Shown here: positions 28,041 to 37,520 of the stretch, one piece after another
Layout: every line of letters begins with the position of its first letter
Numbering within the stretch: the first letter of the stretch is position 1
Origin: Bacillus siamensis KCTC 13613
Lineage (GTDB): Bacteria; Bacillota; Bacilli; Bacillales; Bacillaceae
Assembly: GCF_000262045.1 (NCBI RefSeq)
Contig: NZ_AJVF01000039.1
Coordinates: 186,001-250,000, forward strand
Reading direction: 5' to 3'
DNA: 64,000 nt
The notes under the pieces: model-generated
Told to the model about the DNA's origin: nothing
Database searches by the model: none
The model's input: only the letters and a program-made list of their open reading frames with translations
Position numbers and translations under genes: made by a program

Positions 28041-28064
28041 ATGAAAGCGATTTCATAATATGAT
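28041..28064 (+). promoter_or_regulatory. cre site and promoter core of licBCAH
   Basis: ATGAAAGCGATTTCAT (28041-28056) fits the cre consensus WTGNAANCGNWWNCAW perfectly and extends into a perfect dyad TTATGAAA-N4-TTTCATAA. A -10-like TATGAT follows at 28059-28064; 17 bp upstream there is only a weak -35 (TAGTTA), as expected for an activator-dependent promoter. CcpA bound here would cover the promoter. Confidence 0.82.
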
Positions 28065-28115
28065 GGTACTAACACCGAGACATACAAAATATCAAACTTT
28101 CAGGAGGTCTTTTAC

Positions 28116-28424
28116 ATGAATATATTACTCGTTTGTGCAGCAGGGATGTCAACAAGCTTACTCGTCACAAAGATGGAAAAAAGCGCGCAGGAACAAGGAA
28201 AAGAATATAAAATCTGGGCTGTGTCAGGCGATTCAGTCAACCAGCATATAGATAAAGCGGACGTATTGCTGCTTGGGCCTCAAGTCCGTTATTTGCTTCC
28301 GCAGCTGAAAAAATTGGGTGAATCAAAAGGAGTGCCGGTTGAAGTCATTAATACCGTCCATTACGGCACATGCAACGGAGCGGAGGTTCTGAAATCAGCA
28401 GAACAGCTCGGAAACGCATCGTAG
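28116..28424 (+). CDS. licB: PTS lichenan/cellobiose-specific enzyme IIB
   Basis: Phosphate carrier of the beta-glucoside oligomer PTS: takes phosphate from LicA and gives it to the sugar crossing LicC. 102 residues, a single IIB domain. The active-site Cys7 is in [13 protein letters not shown], the signature of the lactose/cellobiose IIB family. ATG at 28116 follows CAGGAGG. First gene of licBCAH. Confidence 0.96.
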   Translation: MNILLVCAAGMSTSLLVTKMEKSAQEQGKEYKIWAVSGDSVNQHIDKADVLLLGPQVRYLLPQLKKLGESKGVPVEVINTVHYGTCNGAEVLKSAEQLGNAS

Positions 28425-28439
28425 AAAGGGGCGGGCCGT

Positions 28440-29798
28440 GTGAATAAGGTGAATCAGTTTTTAGAAGAGAAAGTCATGCCCATTGCCGGGAAAATTGCTT
28501 CCCAGCGGCATCTGCAAGCATTGCGTGACGGGATCATCCTCACCATGCCGCTTATCATCATCGGTTCGTTTTTTCTGATCATAGGCAACCTGCCGATTCC
28601 GGGATACGCGGATTTCATGGCGAAGACGTTCGGAAGCGCGTGGTCTCAAAAACTGCAATATCCGGTTGATGCGACCTTTGAAATCATGGGCCTTGTCGCC
28701 GCTTTTGGAATCGCCTACCGTCTGGCCGAAAAATACGGGGTGGACGCTTTATCGGCCGGTGCGATATCTCTGGCGGCGTTTCTTTTGGCAACGCCGTACA
28801 AAGTTCCGTTTCTGCCGTCCGGCGCAAAAGAGGAAATCATGGTCGGCGGCGGCATTCCGCTTTCTCTCATGGGAAGCAAAGGGCTGTTTGTCGCGATGAT
28901 CATCGCCATGCTGTCGACGGAAATCTACCGCTTGATCATCCAGCGGAATTTCGTCTTCAAAATGCCGGACGGCGTGCCTCCGGCGGTCAGCAAATCGTTT
29001 GTCGCTTTAATTCCCGGTTTTGCCGTCGTCTTTCTCATCTGGGGTGCGCGTTTAATCGTCGAAGCGACGCCGTTTGAAAGCCTTCATAATATTGTAAGCG
29101 TTGTACTGGGGACACCGCTTTCGATTCTTGGCGGAAGTCTCGGCGGAAGCCTGGTAGCTGAAGCGGTTCAAATGCTCTTGTGGGCGTGCGGATTACACGG
29201 GGCGAACATTGTCGGCGGCGTCATGGCGCCGATCTGGTTCGGAGCGATGGATGCCAACCGGATTGCATTTCAGGCGGGTGATGCGCTGCCGAATATTTTC
29301 ACCCAGCAGTTCTTTGAAATCTGGATCAACATCGGCGGAAGCGGCGCGACACTGGCGCTCGTGGTCACCATGTTTCTCCGCGCGCGAAGCAAGCAGATGA
29401 AGCAGCTTGGGAAACTCGCCATCGGGCCGGCTGTCTTCAATATTAATGAGCCGATTATTTTCGGAATGCCGATCGTCATGAACCCGATGCTTCTCATCCC
29501 GTTCATCATCACACCGCTTGTCACACTGACTCTTACTTATATCGGCATGAGCACAGGCCTCGTCGCCAAACCTGCCGGCATTGCCGTCCCGTGGACGATG
29601 CCGCCGATTTTCTCCGGCTATCTGGCCACAGGCGGAAAAATATCAGGGGCTGTCATGCAGGCGATTAATATCATCGCAGCCTTTATAGTGTACTATCCGT
29701 TCTTCAGAATGTGGGATTCGCAAAAGCTGAAAGAAGAAAACGAACTTGAACAATCGCAGGCGCCAGCCGTACAGGGAGACGAAAAAGCCGTGCTTTAG
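28440..29798 (+). CDS. licC: PTS lichenan/cellobiose-specific permease, enzyme IIC
   Basis: Membrane channel of the PTS for cellobiose and lichenan oligomers. 452 residues with about ten hydrophobic segments. The conserved family segments LGTPLSILGGSLGGSL and FNINEPIIFGMPIVMNP are present; the latter carries the conserved Asn-Glu-Pro of the substrate site. Starts with GTG at 28440 after AAAGGGG. It is strongly similar to YwbA encoded about 13 kb downstream, to the point of identical stretches of more than ten residues, so the two are paralogues. Confidence 0.95.
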   Translation: MNKVNQFLEEKVMPIAGKIASQRHLQALRDGIILTMPLIIIGSFFLIIGNLPIPGYADFMAKTFGSAWSQKLQYPVDATFEIMGLVAAFGIAYRLAEKYGVDALSAGAISLAAFLLATPYKVPFLPSGAKEEIMVGGGIPLSLMGSKGLFVAMIIAMLSTEIYRLIIQRNFVFKMPDGVPPAVSKSFVALIPGFAVVFLIWGARLIVEATPFESLHNIVSVVLGTPLSILGGSLGGSLVAEAVQMLLWACGLHGANIVGGVMAPIWFGAMDANRIAFQAGDALPNIFTQQFFEIWINIGGSGATLALVVTMFLRARSKQMKQLGKLAIGPAVFNINEPIIFGMPIVMNPMLLIPFIITPLVTLTLTYIGMSTGLVAKPAGIAVPWTMPPIFSGYLATGGKISGAVMQAINIIAAFIVYYPFFRMWDSQKLKEENELEQSQAPAVQGDEKAVL

Positions 29799-29816
29799 AG
29801 AAAGGGAGTGAAACAC

Positions 29817-30149
29817 ATGAATGAGAAAATGGAACAGACCATTTTTCAGATCATCCTGCATGGCGGCAATGGCAGAAGCGCATCAATGGAGGCCATTGCC
29901 GCCGCAAAGCGGGGAGACAGAGCCCTGGCGGAAGAAAAGCTTCAGGAAGCCGCAAGGGAACTGACTGAAGCCCATCATTATCAGACAGAACTGATCCAAA
30001 ATGAAGCCGGCGGAGAAAAAACAGACATGACGCTTTTGATGGTACATGCGCAAGACCATTTAATGAATGCGATGACCGTGAAAGACTTGGCCGCAGAGTT
30101 AGTCGAGATTTATGAAAAAGTGAGTCTGCAAGGGGGAGCAAAAATATGA
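29817..30149 (+). CDS. licA: PTS lichenan/cellobiose-specific enzyme IIA
   Basis: Receives phosphate from HPr and passes it to LicB. 110 residues, all-helical lactose-type IIA. The phospho-histidine is His77 in [10 protein letters not shown]. The ATG at 29817 was preferred to the GTG at 29808, because AAAGGGAG ends where that GTG begins. Its stop overlaps the licH start (ATGA). Confidence 0.95.
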   Translation: MNEKMEQTIFQIILHGGNGRSASMEAIAAAKRGDRALAEEKLQEAARELTEAHHYQTELIQNEAGGEKTDMTLLMVHAQDHLMNAMTVKDLAAELVEIYEKVSLQGGAKI

Positions 30150-31474
30150 CAAAAGGAATTAAAATTGTAACGATCGGCGGAGGTTCAAGCTATACACCGG
30201 AGCTTGTGGAAGGCATCATTAAGCGCTATGATGAACTGCCTGTCAGAGAATTATGGCTCGTCGACATTCCTGAAGGCGAGAAAAAGCTCAATATCGTCGG
30301 CACGCTTGCAAAACGCATGGTCGAAAAAGCGGGGGTTCCGATAGAGGTTCACCTGACGCTTGACCGGAGAGAAGCCTTGAAGGATGCGGATTTCGTAACA
30401 ACTCAATTCCGCGTCGGTCTTCTTGAGGCCCGCGCCAAAGATGAACGGATTCCGTTAAAATACGGCGTAATCGGGCAGGAGACAAACGGTCCGGGCGGTT
30501 TATTCAAAGGGCTGCGCACCATTCCGGTTATTCTGGAAATCGCAAAAGACATCGAAGAGCTTTGTCCGAATGCATGGCTCGTGAATTTCACAAACCCTGC
30601 CGGCATGGTTACCGAGGCCTTGCTCCGCTACTCGAATCTTACAAAAGTCGTCGGCCTCTGCAATGTGCCGATCGGCATTAAAATGGGCGTCGCAAAAGCA
30701 TTGGATGTCGATGTCAGCCGGATCGAGGTGCAATTTGCCGGGCTGAATCACATGGTCTTCGGATTAGATGTTTTCTTAGACGGCGTCAGCGTGAAGGATA
30801 AAGTCATCGAAGCCATGGGAGACCCGGAAAACGCCATGACGATGAAGAACATTTCCGGAGCGGAATGGGAGCCTGAATTCCTGAAAGCGCTCGATCTGAT
30901 TCCTTGCGGCTACCACCGCTATTATTTCAAAACGAAAGAAATGCTCGAGCATGAAATAGAAGCGTCACAGACGGAGGGCACACGCGCCGAAGTCGTGCAG
31001 AAGGTTGAGAAAGAACTGTTCGAACTGTATAAAGATCCGGATCTCGCCATCAAACCGCCGCAGCTTGAGAAACGGGGCGGAGCGTACTACAGTGACGCGG
31101 CCTGCAACCTGATCAGCTCCATCTATAACGACAAACATGATATCCAGCCCGTCAATACGATAAACAACAGCGCGATCGCCAGCATCCCGAATGACTCAGC
31201 AGTCGAAGTGAACTGTGTCATAACGAAAGACGGACCGAAACCGATCGCCGTCGGTGATCTGCCGGTATCCGTCCGGGGGCTCGTCCAGCAAATCAAATCA
31301 TTTGAACGCGTGGCCGCTGAAGCAGCCGTCACGGGAGATTATCAAACGGCGCTCCTTGCGATGACAATCAATCCTCTCGTCCCGTCAGACTCCGTGGCAA
31401 AGGCTATTCTGGATGAAATGCTTGAAGCGCACAAGGAACATCTGCCTCATTTCTTTAAGTCAATTGAAGCATAA
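30146..31474 (+). CDS. licH: 6-phospho-beta-glucosidase, glycoside hydrolase family 4
   Basis: Splits the phosphorylated beta-glucosides brought in by LicBCA to glucose 6-phosphate and a free sugar. 442 residues. The family-4 NAD site [18 protein letters not shown] begins at residue 5; the metal-binding Cys lies in LCNVPIG near residue 170 and the metal-binding His in GLNHM near 200. GH4 enzymes need NAD and a divalent metal and work by an oxidation-elimination route. Last gene of the operon, followed by a strong terminator. Confidence 0.96.
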   Translation: MTKGIKIVTIGGGSSYTPELVEGIIKRYDELPVRELWLVDIPEGEKKLNIVGTLAKRMVEKAGVPIEVHLTLDRREALKDADFVTTQFRVGLLEARAKDERIPLKYGVIGQETNGPGGLFKGLRTIPVILEIAKDIEELCPNAWLVNFTNPAGMVTEALLRYSNLTKVVGLCNVPIGIKMGVAKALDVDVSRIEVQFAGLNHMVFGLDVFLDGVSVKDKVIEAMGDPENAMTMKNISGAEWEPEFLKALDLIPCGYHRYYFKTKEMLEHEIEASQTEGTRAEVVQKVEKELFELYKDPDLAIKPPQLEKRGGAYYSDAACNLISSIYNDKHDIQPVNTINNSAIASIPNDSAVEVNCVITKDGPKPIAVGDLPVSVRGLVQQIKSFERVAAEAAVTGDYQTALLAMTINPLVPSDSVAKAILDEMLEAHKEHLPHFFKSIEA

Positions 31475-31482
31475 AAGCACCA

Positions 31483-31512
31483 AAAAAACCCGGAAGCGAT
31501 TCCGGGTTTTTT
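31483..31512. terminator. Bidirectional terminator between licH and ilvK
   Basis: AAAAAACCCGGAA (31483-31495) pairs perfectly with TTCCGGGTTTTTT (31500-31512), four-base loop. Confidence 0.93.
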
Positions 31513-31514
31513 GT

Positions 31515-32603
31515 TTATTTTGATTCGCTTAATGAGGCGACTTCCGTCGTCCAGCCGAACACGTCGGCTTCTGCGCCTTTTTGAATGCCTGTAATGGTAT
31601 CATACAGTTTCTTCGAGATCTCTCCGGTTTCACCGCTGCCGATGACAAGACTTTCATCATTCCAGATCAGTTCGCCGACCGGAGAAATGACCGCCGCCGT
31701 ACCGGTTCCGAACGTTTCTTCCAATCGGCCGTCACGATGCGCCTGAATGACTTCATCGATCGAAATTTTCCGCTCAGACACAGTCAATCCCCAATGTTTG
31801 AGCAGGGTGATGACGGAATTTCTCGTAATTCCTTCAAGAATGCTTCCGTTCAGCTCGGGCGTCACAATTTCGCCGCTGATTTTGAAAAAGATGTTCATGC
31901 TGCCGACTTCTTCGATGTATTTTTTCTCAATGCCGTCAAGCCATAGCACCTGGGAAAAGCCCTTCTCCTCCGCAACCTGCTGCGCCTTCAGGCTTGAAGC
32001 GTAGTTGCCGGCCGTTTTCGCGTTTCCCGTACCGCCTTTGACAGCGCGCACGAACTCGTTTTCCACGGCGATTTTCACCGGTTTAATGCCTTCTTTGTAA
32101 TAAGAGCCGACCGGCGACAGAATGATAAAAAGCTTGTACGTATGGGATGCCGCTACACCGAGGAAAGGCTCGGTCGCAATGATAAACGGACGGATATAAA
32201 GGGAAGTGCCTTCCGCTTTCGGAATCCAGTCTTTGTCGATGGCTACGAGCTGTTTCAGGCCTTCAAGAACAAGCTCTTCATCAATGAGCGGGATGCAAAG
32301 ACGGTCATTTGACTGATTCAGGCGCTCCATATTTTTCTCCGGTCTGAACAGAAGCACCTCCTGATCCTTCGTTACATACGCTTTAAGCCCTTCAAAAACG
32401 GTTTGGCCGTAATGATAGACCATAGCCGCAGGATCCATTGAGAAGGGCTGATAAGGGATAATTCTCGGATCGTACCAGCCTTGGTCCGCATCGTAATCCA
32501 TAACAAACATATGGTCGGTGAAAATTCGGCCGAACGCAAGGTTATGGGGGTCCGGTTTAGGTTTTTTGGCTGAAGTCAATTCAACACGAATGTCTTGTTT
32601 CAT
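31515..32603 (-). CDS. ilvK: Branched-chain amino acid aminotransferase
   Basis: Interconverts leucine, isoleucine and valine with their keto acids, using pyridoxal phosphate; the keto acids also feed branched fatty acid synthesis. Known as YwaA/IlvK in B. subtilis. 362 residues, fold type IV. The PLP lysine is expected in [15 protein letters not shown] (about 195-209); [10 protein letters not shown] and [14 protein letters not shown] are the other cofactor and substrate segments. The ATG at 32603 follows AGGGAGA; an in-frame start at 32636 has no ribosome site. A plausible promoter TTGTTG-N16-TATAAA lies upstream on the minus strand. Confidence 0.95.
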   Translation of the reverse strand: MKQDIRVELTSAKKPKPDPHNLAFGRIFTDHMFVMDYDADQGWYDPRIIPYQPFSMDPAAMVYHYGQTVFEGLKAYVTKDQEVLLFRPEKNMERLNQSNDRLCIPLIDEELVLEGLKQLVAIDKDWIPKAEGTSLYIRPFIIATEPFLGVAASHTYKLFIILSPVGSYYKEGIKPVKIAVENEFVRAVKGGTGNAKTAGNYASSLKAQQVAEEKGFSQVLWLDGIEKKYIEEVGSMNIFFKISGEIVTPELNGSILEGITRNSVITLLKHWGLTVSERKISIDEVIQAHRDGRLEETFGTGTAAVISPVGELIWNDESLVIGSGETGEISKKLYDTITGIQKGAEADVFGWTTEVASLSESK

Positions 32604-32727
32604 AATGTTCTGTCTCCCTATTGGTGTTATTGTCAAACTTATTTGAAAATAATTTATATTCTATTGTATACCTTCAACAAATATTCGCAATAGTTTTCCT
32701 CAAATTTGTGAAAAAATCAAATCACAC

Positions 32728-32755
32728 AAAAAGCAGGGGAAAGAATCCCCCCTGC
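32728..32755 (-). terminator. Terminator of the dlt operon
   Basis: GCAGGGG (rc of 32749-32755) and CCCCTGC (rc of 32733-32739) form the stem, with a T-run after it on the minus strand. It lies 36 bp after dltD, so no dltE is included. Confidence 0.8.
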
Positions 32756-32790
32756 GTGTTCGTTTTTTCTGTATTCGGTCATCACCGTGC

Positions 32791-33969
32791 TCAGTGAACC
32801 GTCACTTTGCCGGTTTTGTAAAACTGCTCCATCGCTTTATCGACGTACACCCAGCCCTTCCAGGCGATATGGATGGTGTCTTTCATAAAGTACGGATCAT
32901 ATTCGTGCCCGGATAAGTCGGCAACCTGAAAGCCCTTCGCTTTAATTTGCTTTGTGACTTTTTTGTAGTAATCAGTCCGGCCTTTTTTCGGGAAGCCGGT
33001 GTAGTCATACCATTTTCCGTTGACCGGAATAACCACGAACATCGGTTCAGCGCCGGCATCTTTCAGAATGTCCAGCATATCCTCAAAGTCGTGATATTCG
33101 ACTGATTTGGCGTATGTTCTTCCTTTGTTGATTCCTTTCACTCTCTTTAACTTCGGCTTAATTTTTTTATAAGAAGTGTCATCGATATAGAAAGGATTGG
33201 ACTTGGAACTCCGTTTTCCTAATTGCGCGGCGGCTGTTTTTAACTCTGACCACGATTTTCCTTTTAGGTTTTCAGAGATCGTCCGCTCAGGACCCTTGGT
33301 TTCTCCCATTGAATAATAAAGATCTTTTTTCTCAAGCAGAGAATAGTAAGCCTTGGCGGCCGGCATGACCGTTTTCACTTTCCATGATTGGCCGTTGACC
33401 ATTCCTTTGTACAATTCAGAAAGGACGGCATCATGCTGAACGACTTTAAAACGAAGCATGCGTTTCATCATGTTCTTTTTGACCGCGGGATCAATCTGGT
33501 CATTAAATGCTAAATCCAATGCCTGAAGTGATGAAAAATTCGGTGCAAAGTGCTGTTCATCAGAACCTTTTTTAATAAACCATTGAGGAGAAACAATGAA
33601 TACCAGTTTTTTGCCTTTCAGCTGCTGGTAATGCGCCGCAAAGTTTACGGCGTGTATCAGGGATTGATCCCCGCCTTTTCCGACAAGATAAGGCGTAAAG
33701 CCTTGGTTGTTCACTTGAAAATAGTTGGACGGGTGAAACTCATCTAATCTTGAAAGCTCGGAAGAACCGAAAATCGGCAGATACTTCGAGTCTTCGAACA
33801 TTTTGTTTTGCAGATAGAGCCCTTGGAACATATTCGGGTTTAAGGCCGCTGCCGACTCTTCGACACGTTTTTCAGGAATGAAGCGCGTAAGCCATGAAGC
33901 CGGAACTGCGATAGCTCCGACAAACAGGACAAACGCTAAAATAATTGGTCCAAAGAAACGCTTTTTCAT
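32791..33969 (-). CDS. dltD: D-alanine transfer protein DltD
   Basis: Last step protein of teichoic acid D-alanylation; a membrane-anchored SGNH-like hydrolase acting outside the cell that helps move D-alanine to lipoteichoic and wall teichoic acid. 392 residues: one N-terminal membrane anchor (about 6-26), then the catalytic domain with Ser in IFGSSELSRLDEFHP (near 70) and the Asp/His pair near the C-terminus (KDTIHIAWKGW). The ATG directly abuts the dltC stop codon. The operon ends here. Confidence 0.95.
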   Translation of the reverse strand: MKKRFFGPIILAFVLFVGAIAVPASWLTRFIPEKRVEESAAALNPNMFQGLYLQNKMFEDSKYLPIFGSSELSRLDEFHPSNYFQVNNQGFTPYLVGKGGDQSLIHAVNFAAHYQQLKGKKLVFIVSPQWFIKKGSDEQHFAPNFSSLQALDLAFNDQIDPAVKKNMMKRMLRFKVVQHDAVLSELYKGMVNGQSWKVKTVMPAAKAYYSLLEKKDLYYSMGETKGPERTISENLKGKSWSELKTAAAQLGKRSSKSNPFYIDDTSYKKIKPKLKRVKGINKGRTYAKSVEYHDFEDMLDILKDAGAEPMFVVIPVNGKWYDYTGFPKKGRTDYYKKVTKQIKAKGFQVADLSGHEYDPYFMKDTIHIAWKGWVYVDKAMEQFYKTGKVTVH

Positions 33970-34206
33970 TTACTTCAACTCAGTCAGTTTGTTTACAATG
34001 TTGTTTGGCGTATTCCACTCGTCACGGTCAAACTCAGTGATCGGCACTGTAATGCCGAAGCGGTTTTCAATGGCAACAAGCAGCTCTACAGTTCCGAAAG
34101 AATCAAGCAGTCCTTCTTCAAAGATTTCAATATCAGGATTTTCTTTCACAGCGTCCTCCTGACAAACTTCAGCTAATACGTCTAATACTTCCTGTTTAAA
34201 TTCCAT
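33970..34206 (-). CDS. dltC: D-alanyl carrier protein DltC
   Basis: Small carrier loaded with D-alanine by DltA and docked on DltB. 78 residues, a four-helix acyl-carrier fold. Ser36 in [11 protein letters not shown] is the attachment site of the phosphopantetheine arm. AAAGGAG precedes the ATG at 34206; it lies 16 bp after dltB. Confidence 0.96.
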   Translation of the reverse strand: MEFKQEVLDVLAEVCQEDAVKENPDIEIFEEGLLDSFGTVELLVAIENRFGITVPITEFDRDEWNTPNNIVNKLTELK

Positions 34207-34222
34207 GTGTTTTCAATCTCCT

Positions 34223-35404
34223 TTAGTGATGAAATGGTTTTCCTGAGAAAATATAAAATCCGAAACATACGAAATGGAATGTGATGACGATGGCTAAAAA
34301 CGCCGTAAAACGATTGGCGGGCAGCCACTTGTATTTCTTATTCCATTTCTCAAAAAAGTTATACCCCGTCATTAACACGGCATGGTACAGGCCGTACACA
34401 ATATATTGCAGGGCGAGCCCGTGCCAGACGCCCATCAGCATGAACAGCAGGAAATACCCGATGTTCGAGACGGCCATCCGGTTCTTTATCCATTTTTTCT
34501 TTGTCATCCAGAAAACAAAGCGCATAAATACGTAGTCTCTGAACCAAAAGGATAAGGACATGTGCCAGCGGTTCCAGAAGTCTTTAATGTTTCTGCTGAT
34601 AAACGGCTTATTAAAGTTTTCCGGAGATTTGATACCCATAATGTAGCTGACACCGACGGCAAACATCGTGTAGCCCGCAAAGTCGAAAAACAGGTACAAG
34701 CTGTATCCGTACATGTACAGCACATTGCTCCACAGTTTGCTGTGGGTGATATGAGACAGATTCATAATGAAATACGTGTTAATCGCATATCCGATAATGA
34801 ATTTGTACAAGAAACCGATAAAAATTTTATGAATGCCGGTATACAGTAAATCAGCATATTCTCCCTTTGTCCATACTTTCTGTTCGTCCTTGGCAAATCT
34901 GCGGTATCTGTCGATCGGACCGGAAGAAATGGTCGGGAAAAACATAATAAAGTACAAAAGGCGGTGAAGCGGCATTTTTTCTTTAATCAGCCCGTCTCTC
35001 GTTTCCATGATCAGCTGGACGCCTTTAAATGTCAAATAAGAAATTCCTAAGAAACTGATCAGGTTATGAACCGGATGGTGAGGCACCGGCGGAAAGAAAA
35101 ACGGCCATAATTTAGATAAAAACAGGGGTAAAATGGACGCGATCACGGCCATGCTGAAGACAAAGCCGCTGTTGGCTTTCAGTCTGTAAGCGAGATACCC
35201 CCTGATTAACAGCACCTGCCACAGCGTAAAGATACATAGTGCAATGACGCCGTGCAGATCATGCGAGAAAATCAAAGCCAATACGATGATGGATATAAAC
35301 ATGTTGTATCCTTGGAATCTCTTGCCGTTCAGCCCTAAAATAATCGTCGGCAAGAGAAGGATTCCAAGTAAGATAAAAAAGAAAAACGAGCTGTAAGGCG
35401 TCAT
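34223..35404 (-). CDS. dltB: Membrane-bound O-acyltransferase DltB
   Basis: Moves D-alanine from DltC across the membrane toward teichoic acid. 393 residues, about eleven hydrophobic segments, MBOAT family. The family's essential histidine is in [11 protein letters not shown] near residue 328; the funnel segment [17 protein letters not shown] ([16 protein letters not shown]) is near 155-170. The start overlaps the dltA stop by four bases. Confidence 0.95.
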   Translation of the reverse strand: MTPYSSFFFFILLGILLLPTIILGLNGKRFQGYNMFISIIVLALIFSHDLHGVIALCIFTLWQVLLIRGYLAYRLKANSGFVFSMAVIASILPLFLSKLWPFFFPPVPHHPVHNLISFLGISYLTFKGVQLIMETRDGLIKEKMPLHRLLYFIMFFPTISSGPIDRYRRFAKDEQKVWTKGEYADLLYTGIHKIFIGFLYKFIIGYAINTYFIMNLSHITHSKLWSNVLYMYGYSLYLFFDFAGYTMFAVGVSYIMGIKSPENFNKPFISRNIKDFWNRWHMSLSFWFRDYVFMRFVFWMTKKKWIKNRMAVSNIGYFLLFMLMGVWHGLALQYIVYGLYHAVLMTGYNFFEKWNKKYKWLPANRFTAFLAIVITFHFVCFGFYIFSGKPFHH

Positions 35405-36912
35405 ACAAGAACCTCTTCGCCAATGCGTTTACGGTCGATTTTTCCGTTCGCAGTCATTTGAATGTGATCCTGATAAATGAATTTTCTCGGAATCATGTAA
35501 GCCGGAAGCGAAGCGGCCAGCTCTTTCTTAATAGCGCTTGTCAGCTGGAATTCTTTTTCGAAATCATGTTTTTCAGGCACGATGGCGGCAATTAGATATT
35601 CGACAGGTCCGTTAGGCTGATACGGGATGACAACCGCTGAGCGTACATATTGAGACTGCCTTACATGCACTTCGATTTCCTCAAGCTCCATTCGGTAGCC
35701 GTGAAGCTTTATCTGGAAATCCAGGCGTCCTTGGCAGAAAATCTGACCTTCTTGAGCATAACCGGCATCACCCGTATGATATGCCCACTGTCCGTCAACA
35801 GAGAAAAACGCTTTTTCCGTCAGAGACGGCTCGCCGAGATACCCTTTGCTTACGCTCGGGCCGGCAATGATGATTTCCCCTTTTTCTCCGTCCGGAAGCT
35901 TATTCCCGTTTTCATCCATGATGAAGATATTCATATCAGGTTTTGCAAATCCGACGGGCAGAGATTCATTTTCATCGATGACCTGCTGCGTGATTTCAAC
36001 GGAGGTGACGGCAACCGTTGTTTCAGTCGGGCCGTATGTATTGAATACGCGGGCCTTCGGAAAACGGTTTAACAGTTCCTGTGCCACGGCAGCCGGAAGC
36101 GCTTCTCCGCAAAACATAAATACTTCTGCGTCAGGCAGGAGCTCCTGCGTAAAGCCGGGGTCCATCAGACACATTTGGACGAAAGACGGCGTCGATGTCC
36201 AGACGTTCAATTTGGATTTCTCCAGCTCTTCAAATAGTACTTTCGGTTTATTGATTTTGTCTTTTGTTACACAGTGCAGCGTACCTCCCGTTTGAAGCGA
36301 CGGGAAAATGTCCATGACAGATAAATCAAAAGAAAACGGAGCTTGGTTTAAGAATGTCTTGCCTTCGCCCACAGGAAAATCCCTGCAGATCCAGTCTGTG
36401 AAGCTTTGCAGGTTATCAGCTGATATCTGCACGCCCTTCGGATTTCCCGTGCTGCCGGACGTGTAAATAATGTAAAACGTGTCCTGATCTTTTACCCAGT
36501 TCTCACGGCTGAGGTCTGCATCTCCGTCAGCTGCAAGCTCTTCGGGTGTAACGGTTTTAATCAGATTGCTCCCCGTATCGACTGCATCGCCCGATACGCT
36601 GATGAGCAGCTCTGCGCCTGAGCTTTCAATGATTTTGACGATCCGCTCTGCCGGAATGGACACATCGACAGGGATGTAAGGGCGGCCCGCTTTGACGCTT
36701 CCTAAGAAAGAAACGATCATATTCGGCTCCATATGTCCGTAAACCAGGACAGGTGTTTTCGAACCGTCAGCCGTATGTTTTTGAATGCCGGACGCAACCC
36801 GCTCCGACAAATCCCATAATTCCCCGTAAGTGAGGGAATGATCTAAGGAACGAAACGCTTCTGCCTGAGGCTTGGCGTCTGCATATGTTTTTATAGCATC
36901 AAGTAGTTTCAT
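35401..36912 (-). CDS. dltA: D-alanine--D-alanyl carrier protein ligase DltA
   Basis: Activates D-alanine with ATP and loads it on DltC in the cytosol. 503 residues of the adenylate-forming family. P-loop [14 protein letters not shown] (about 150-163), the GEALP and NTYGPTETT core motifs (about 268-300), YHTGD (about 385) and the C-terminal catalytic lysine in NGKIDRK. ATG at 36912 follows GGGGAGG. Preceded by dltX with a 15-bp gap. Confidence 0.96.
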   Translation of the reverse strand: MKLLDAIKTYADAKPQAEAFRSLDHSLTYGELWDLSERVASGIQKHTADGSKTPVLVYGHMEPNMIVSFLGSVKAGRPYIPVDVSIPAERIVKIIESSGAELLISVSGDAVDTGSNLIKTVTPEELAADGDADLSRENWVKDQDTFYIIYTSGSTGNPKGVQISADNLQSFTDWICRDFPVGEGKTFLNQAPFSFDLSVMDIFPSLQTGGTLHCVTKDKINKPKVLFEELEKSKLNVWTSTPSFVQMCLMDPGFTQELLPDAEVFMFCGEALPAAVAQELLNRFPKARVFNTYGPTETTVAVTSVEITQQVIDENESLPVGFAKPDMNIFIMDENGNKLPDGEKGEIIIAGPSVSKGYLGEPSLTEKAFFSVDGQWAYHTGDAGYAQEGQIFCQGRLDFQIKLHGYRMELEEIEVHVRQSQYVRSAVVIPYQPNGPVEYLIAAIVPEKHDFEKEFQLTSAIKKELAASLPAYMIPRKFIYQDHIQMTANGKIDRKRIGEEVLV

Positions 36913-36927
36913 AGTTATCCTCCCCGA

Positions 36928-37077
36928 TTAGAAATCGTTGTAAATATAAGTGCCGGTATTGGCTGTATGAAATCCATACATCCAAAAGAGCAATACTAAT
37001 ATCAGAAAATAAAAGCCCGTATGAAACGTCCATTTAACCAATGTATTTTCATAAGCACGTTTTAATTTTTGCATCAT
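36928..37077 (-). CDS. dltX: Small D-alanylation membrane protein DltX
   Basis: A 49-residue protein, required in other bacilli for teichoic acid D-alanylation. It is read from ATG at 37077 (or the second ATG at 37074) with AAGGAA upstream. One hydrophobic segment (about residues 19-37, FYFLILVLLFWMYGFH) and the C-terminal motif YIYNDF, which fits the conserved FxYNxF-type DltX end proposed to act as the acyl acceptor near DltB/DltD. It opens the dlt operon, 15 bp before dltA, and is too short for standard ORF cut-offs. Confidence 0.88.
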   Translation of the reverse strand: MMQKLKRAYENTLVKWTFHTGFYFLILVLLFWMYGFHTANTGTYIYNDF

Positions 37078-37121
37078 GTTAAAATTCCTTCCCCGCGTAT
37101 TCAATAATTACACCAGTATAT

Positions 37122-37147
37122 GACGATTAGATTAACAAAAAGTTTCA
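37122..37147 (-). promoter_or_regulatory. ECF sigma promoter of dltXABCD
   Basis: On the minus strand TGAAAC (rc of 37142-37147), a 16-base spacer and CGTC (rc of 37122-37125). This is the consensus for sigma-X/M/W-type factors; the B. subtilis dlt operon is known to be driven by sigma-X and sigma-M. Confidence 0.85.
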
Positions 37148-37218
37148 AAATATGTCTAATATCCTAAGCTTAAAATTTCCTTAAAAATGAATGAGAAACA
37201 AAAGGATGGAAAATACGC

Positions 37219-37296
37219 ATGTATAAATTGGCAAATGATCATACTAAAAAAGCGCATGTTCAGGCGGGATTTTTAACTTATCGTAAATATAAATGA
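37219..37296 (+). CDS. Possible 25-residue peptide gene upstream of menA
   Basis: ATG at 37219 has AAAGGATGG nine bases upstream and reads MYKLANDHTKKAHVQAGFLT plus RKYK-type basic residues to a TGA at 37294. The peptide is basic and hydrophilic. Nothing I know matches it. Such a short frame can occur by chance; the ribosome site is the main support. Confidence 0.3.
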   Translation: MYKLANDHTKKAHVQAGFLTYRKYK

Positions 37297-37500
37297 GGTA
37301 AAAAAATTTCGGCGGCTTTTTCTTACGCAGGCTTGTGCCGAACCCCAATGGGGAAGGGCGGAAAGCCGTTTTCGGCAGCAAAGCTGACGGAGCGCCGCAT
37401 CTTGTGAAATGGGGAAGAAATTATTATGATAGATAAGGTAGCAGAAAACATAAAAACCCCAATTCAACACTACTGTTATCGGCTGACTGTGAAAGCCTTT
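37297..37500 (+). other. Structured, unexplained leader region upstream of menA
   Basis: No protein gene is supported beyond two tiny frames. The segment 37308-37405 is much more GC-rich than its flanks and full of short complementary arms: TTCGGC (37308-37313) with GCCGAA (37337-37342), CCCC/GGGG (37343-37353), and GGCTTT (37314-37319) with AAAGCC (37362-37367). A second 25-residue frame (ATG 37428, MIDKVAENIKTPIQ...) ends at TAA 37503, just before the menA ribosome site. No conserved block of a riboswitch class I remember was found. Confidence 0.35.
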
Positions 37501-37520
37501 TAATAGAAAGGAAGAGGAAA

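Noticed and set aside
37297..37420. Match to known riboswitch classes (TPP, SAM, lysine, c-di-GMP, ydaO, cobalamin, T-box)
   Set aside because: None of the conserved blocks I know for these classes occur in order; kept only as an unexplained structured region.
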